Position numbers and translations under genes: made by a program. A DNA stretch of 10,043 nucleotides from assembly GCA_902766415.1 (NCBI GenBank), contig CACXDR010000378.1:1-10043 (forward strand). Direction: 5' to 3'. The notes beneath the pieces were generated by a model. It saw only the letters and a program-made list of their open reading frames with translations, did no database searches and was not told the origin of the DNA. Numbering within the stretch: the first letter of the stretch is position 1; each line of letters starts with the position of its first letter. Shown piece after piece: positions 7,205 through 10,043 of this stretch. This stretch comes from an uncultured Lachnospiraceae bacterium (lineage in GTDB: Bacteria; Bacillota_A; Clostridia; Lachnospirales; Lachnospiraceae).

Positions 7205-7225
7205 CTGCGGCACGCCGCGCCGCAG
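7205..7225 (-). other. Stem-loop in hup 5' UTR
   Basis: A perfect 7-bp inverted repeat (CTGCGGC and GCCGCAG) with a 7-nt GC-rich loop lies about 8 nt downstream of the predicted hup start site and about 24 nt upstream of the Shine-Dalgarno. No T run follows it on the minus strand, so I do not call it a terminator for mfd. A hairpin close to an mRNA 5' end often protects the transcript from decay, and that is my preferred but unproven reading. Confidence 0.5.
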
Positions 7226-7239
7226 CTGTCTTCAAATAA

Positions 7240-7269
7240 AATATATACTTCCGCAAAGCTGACTGTCAA
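7240..7269 (-). promoter_or_regulatory. Predicted sigma-A promoter of hup
   Basis: On the minus strand a perfect -35 box TTGACA (7269-7264) is followed by an AT-rich -10 region. It can be read as TATATT (7245-7240, 18-bp spacer) or TATATA (7247-7242, 16-bp spacer). With the first reading transcription would start near the G at 7233, about 65 nt before the hup ATG. The location just past the mfd stop, in one of the few AT-rich patches of the window, supports it. The expected role is strong constitutive expression of an abundant nucleoid protein. Confidence 0.8.
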
Positions 7270-7284
7270 TGGGAAACGCCGCAT

Positions 7285-10043
7285 TTATTCAGTGTCTTCG
7301 CGGGTTTTTCCGGGTCTCAGCCGCTCCATGTCCGTGATGAGCCTGAGAGCTGCCTCAAGCATGGGCGAGCCGTCGATCTGGCGCTTTGTTTCGGTCAGGA
7401 TGAAGCGCACCTCGTTCCCCGGGCGGATGGAAAGGCGTCCCCTGTAGCCGGAAATGAGCTCCGGAATCCGCTCCGGCGAAAGCGCCGCGTCCGCGCGCAG
7501 CGTGACGCGTGCCTCCTGCCTGGTCACGGTCACCTCGGAGATCCCGAGCTCATGCGCGACGCCGCGGATCAGCGCGATCGTAAGGAGGTTCCCGACCGCG
7601 CGCGGGATCTCCCCGAAGCGGTCAAGAAGCTCGTCCTGCATGTTCAGGTAATCATCCTCCGTGCTGACAGACGCGATCCGCTTGTAGATATCGAGGCGCT
7701 GCTCCTCGCTCCGGATGTAGGAGCCCGGGATAAAGGCGTCCGCTTCCGCCTCGACGGTGGTCTGGAAGTCCTCCTTCTCCGGCTCCGCGCCTGCAAGCTG
7801 GCGCACCGCCTGGTTCAGCAGCTTGCAGTAAAGGTCGTAGCCGACCGCCTGCATATGGCCGTGCTGCTCCGAGCCCAGGACATTGCCCGCGCCGCGGATC
7901 TCCAGGTCGCGCATGGCGATGCGGATGCCGCTTCCGAGCTCGGTGAATTCGCGGATCGCCTTGAGCCGCTTCTCCGCCTCCTCGGAAAGAAGCTTCCCCC
8001 GCCGGTAAAGGAGGAACGCGTACGATGTGCGCGCGGAGCGGCCCACGCGCCCCCTGAGCTGGTAAAGCTGCGAAAGCCCGAGACGGTCCGCGTCCTGGAT
8101 GATGATGGTGTTCGCGTTCGGGATATCAAGTCCTGTCTCGATGATCGTCGTGGAGACGAGCACGTCGATCTCCCCGTTCATGAAGTCCAGCATGATGCTC
8201 TCGAGCTGCCGTTCGTTCATCTGCCCGTGGGCGCAGGCGACCACGGCGTCCGGCACGAGCGCCTCGACCCGCGCCGTCACGTCGTAGATGTTGTTCACGC
8301 GGTTCGAGACGTAGTACACCTGCCCGCCGCGGGACACCTCGCGCCGGATGGCCTCGCGCACCGTCTCGTCGTTGTACTCCATGACGTAGGTCTGGATGGG
8401 CTGGCGGTCGATCGGCGGCTCCTCGAGGATCGAAAGGTCGCGGATGCCCGCCAGGCTCATGTGGAGCGTCCGCGGGATCGGCGTCGCGGTCAGCGTGAGG
8501 ACGTCCACGTCCTTTTTCAGCTGCTTCAGCTTTTCCTTGTGCGTGACGCCGAAGCGCTGCTCCTCGTCGATGATCAGCATGCCGAGGGCCTTCGGCTCGA
8601 TGTCCTTCGACAGCACGCGGTGGGTGCCGATGATGATGTCGACAAGTCCTTTTTTAAAGTCCGCCAGCGTCTTCCGCTGCTCCGCGGCGTTCCGGAACCT
8701 GCAGAGCAGGTCCACGCGGACCGGGAAATCCTTCATCCTCTGCAGGAAGGTATTGTAGTGCTGCTGCGCGAGGATGGTCGTCGGCACGAGGTAGATGACC
8801 TGGCGCCCCTCCTGCACGCACTTGAACGCGGCCCGGAGTGCGATCTCCGTCTTCCCGTAGCCAACGTCGCCGCAGATGAGGCGGTCCATGATGCGCCCCT
8901 TCTCCATGTCGGCCTTCACGTCGGCGATCGCCTTTGCCTGGTCCTCCGTCTCCTCGAAGGGGAACAGCTCCTCGAACTCCCGCTGCCATACGGTATCCGG
9001 CCCGTAGATATGGCCCGTCCGGTTCATGCGGGAGGCGTAGAGCGTAACGAGCTCCTTCGCGATCTCCTTCACCGCGCTCTTTGTCTTCGCCGTCGTCCTG
9101 CCCCAGTCGGGGCCGCCCAGGCGGTTCAGCCGCGGGGCGGGGGCATCGCCCGCCGCGTACTTCTGGATCGCGTCGAGACGCGTCGCCGGGACGTAGCAGT
9201 TGTCGCCGCCGCGGTATTCGATCTTGATATAGTCGCGGGTCACGCCGTCCTTCTCGATCTTGTCGAGCCCGCGGTATATGCCGATCCCGTAGTCCTCATG
9301 GACCACGAAATCGCCTACGGAAAGCTCGGAAAGCGACGAGATCCGGCTCCCCTCCGTGTATTTCCGCTGCCTGCGGCGCCGCCTCGGGGACTGCCTGCCG
9401 AAAAGGTCGCTCTCCGAAAGGCACGCGAAGCGGAGCATCGGGTACTCGAAGCCCCGGTGCAGGTTCCCGCAGACCACCATGATGGAGCCGCTGACTGCCG
9501 CGGGTCCGGCGGGATCCTTCTCCTCGTCCGGGCAGAACGCGGTCAGCTCGTAATCGCGGAAGCTCTGTGCAAGGCGCGAGGCGCGGGTGCGGGATGGTGT
9601 CATGAGGACCACGCGCCACCTTTCCTTCTGGTAGCGCCGCATGTCGGCGATCAGGAGCTCGAAGCTTCCGGGATAGGACGCCGCAGTCTTCGCGCCGGCG
9701 GACCACTCCCTTTTTATGCCGCTGTCCGGGAGACGGATGTCGAGCCCGCTCAGAAACACCGTGATCCGGCTTTCCAGGTCCTCCTTCGTCTCCTCCGCGC
9801 TGAAAAGCTCCGGCATCTCCTCCCTGGTGATCTGTCCCGCGGCAAGGCGCCCCGCCATGCTGTCGCGGAACTCCTGCTCGACCGCCTCCGCGCGCTCGTT
9901 AAGCCTCTGCGGCTCGTCCGCGAAGATCAGGGACCTCTCCGGGTCCCAGTAGCGGAGGAAGGATGCGCTCCCGCCGAGGTCATGCTCCCGCGCGGGGTAG
10001 ATGGACACCCTGCCGATCCTCTCGTCGGAGCGCTGCGTCTCCG
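7285..10043 (-). CDS. mfd: Mfd, transcription-repair coupling factor (5' part outside window)
   Basis: Mfd is a cytoplasmic ATP-driven DNA translocase. It pushes RNA polymerase stalled at lesions off the template and recruits UvrA for nucleotide excision repair. The frame stays open to the right edge, so this is about 919 residues of a protein usually near 1150; the GTG at 10008 is an internal valine, not a start. Numbering from that codon, residues 1-205 are the end of the UvrB-like N-terminal module. An arginine-rich linker (207-216) leads to the CarD-like RNA-polymerase-interacting domain (about 228-285, VGDFVVHEDYGIGIYRG). The helicase core follows, with Walker A GDVGYGKTE (380-388), DEEQ (481-484), TATP (507-510) and QLRGRVGR (650-657). 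The TRG region carries RGAGNVLG (705-712), and a regulatory C-terminal domain (about 750-895) closes the protein. No key motif is missing. The TAA stop lies 15 nt upstream of the hup -35 box, and no terminator is visible between them, so read-through into hup is possible. Confidence 0.97.
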   Translation of the reverse strand, partial: ETQRSDERIGRVSIYPAREHDLGGSASFLRYWDPERSLIFADEPQRLNERAEAVEQEFRDSMAGRLAAGQITREEMPELFSAEETKEDLESRITVFLSGLDIRLPDSGIKREWSAGAKTAASYPGSFELLIADMRRYQKERWRVVLMTPSRTRASRLAQSFRDYELTAFCPDEEKDPAGPAAVSGSIMVVCGNLHRGFEYPMLRFACLSESDLFGRQSPRRRRRQRKYTEGSRISSLSELSVGDFVVHEDYGIGIYRGLDKIEKDGVTRDYIKIEYRGGDNCYVPATRLDAIQKYAAGDAPAPRLNRLGGPDWGRTTAKTKSAVKEIAKELVTLYASRMNRTGHIYGPDTVWQREFEELFPFEETEDQAKAIADVKADMEKGRIMDRLICGDVGYGKTEIALRAAFKCVQEGRQVIYLVPTTILAQQHYNTFLQRMKDFPVRVDLLCRFRNAAEQRKTLADFKKGLVDIIIGTHRVLSKDIEPKALGMLIIDEEQRFGVTHKEKLKQLKKDVDVLTLTATPIPRTLHMSLAGIRDLSILEEPPIDRQPIQTYVMEYNDETVREAIRREVSRGGQVYYVSNRVNNIYDVTARVEALVPDAVVACAHGQMNERQLESIMLDFMNGEIDVLVSTTIIETGLDIPNANTIIIQDADRLGLSQLYQLRGRVGRSARTSYAFLLYRRGKLLSEEAEKRLKAIREFTELGSGIRIAMRDLEIRGAGNVLGSEQHGHMQAVGYDLYCKLLNQAVRQLAGAEPEKEDFQTTVEAEADAFIPGSYIRSEEQRLDIYKRIASVSTEDDYLNMQDELLDRFGEIPRAVGNLLTIALIRGVAHELGISEVTVTRQEARVTLRADAALSPERIPELISGYRGRLSIRPGNEVRFILTETKRQIDGSPMLEAALRLITDMERLRPGKTREDTE

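Noticed and set aside
7169..7213. N-terminal extension of HU from an alternative start at 7213
   Set aside because: It begins in the 5'-UTR hairpin, contains the AGGAGG site, and HU proteins begin at MNKTEL.
7205..7225. Inverted repeat considered as the mfd terminator
   Set aside because: It lies downstream of the strong hup promoter and lacks a T run on the minus strand.
9296..9706. Arg- and Pro-rich alternative minus-strand frame within mfd
   Set aside because: It is an out-of-frame reading of the mfd coding region, whose own frame carries continuous conserved domains.
1..10043. Novel defence, mobile or CRISPR system
   Set aside because: All supported genes belong to known housekeeping families or to GH13. 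I saw no spaced direct repeats, transposase, integrase or tRNA-linked attachment site.

Overview
The window is a housekeeping stretch of a GC-rich (I estimate around 60%) Firmicutes chromosome. It most resembles the class Clostridia and probably Lachnospiraceae. Every gene I can support lies on the minus strand, so transcription runs from the right edge to the left edge. In transcription order the genes are mfd (5' end beyond the right edge), hup (HU), an S4-domain gene (rqcP/yabO-like), divIC, tilS, hpt, ftsH and a glycoside hydrolase family 13 gene. This is the classic Bacillus/Clostridium order mfd - yabO - divIC - tilS - hpt - ftsH. The sporulation genes that normally sit inside it (yabP and yabQ before divIC, spoIIE before tilS) are absent, which suggests a lineage that does not form spores. 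The taxonomic call rests on gene order and general protein resemblance, not on a database search.

Layout from right to left. Mfd (10043-7285) is the transcription-repair coupling factor, cut by the edge. A strong sigma-A-type promoter (about 7269-7240) follows, with a 5'-UTR stem-loop. It drives a two-gene unit, hup and rqcP, coupled by an ATGA overlap and closed by a clear intrinsic terminator (6567-6537). A second strong promoter (6526-6498, 17-bp spacer) drives divIC. That promoter and a well-placed Shine-Dalgarno show that divIC starts at a TTG codon at 6464, not at the upstream ATG. A hairpin with a short T run (6131-6095) lies between divIC and tilS and probably terminates or attenuates transcription. 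Then come tilS, hpt and ftsH, tightly packed (8-nt overlap, then a 6-nt gap). After a 54-nt gap without a convincing terminator comes a cytoplasmic alpha-glucan hydrolase of GH13. The last 177 bases hold no supported gene, only inverted repeats.

Functionally the cluster joins DNA repair and nucleoid structure (Mfd, HU), rescue of stalled ribosomes (RqcP), division (DivIC), tRNA-Ile decoding (TilS), purine salvage (Hpt) and membrane proteolysis (FtsH), with a carbohydrate enzyme at the end. The most distinctive features are the histone-H1-like lysine/alanine tail on HU, the missing sporulation genes, the extra loop in the GH13 enzyme, and the regulatory architecture around divIC. I see no mobile element, CRISPR array, RNA gene or defence system, and no convincing new multi-gene system.
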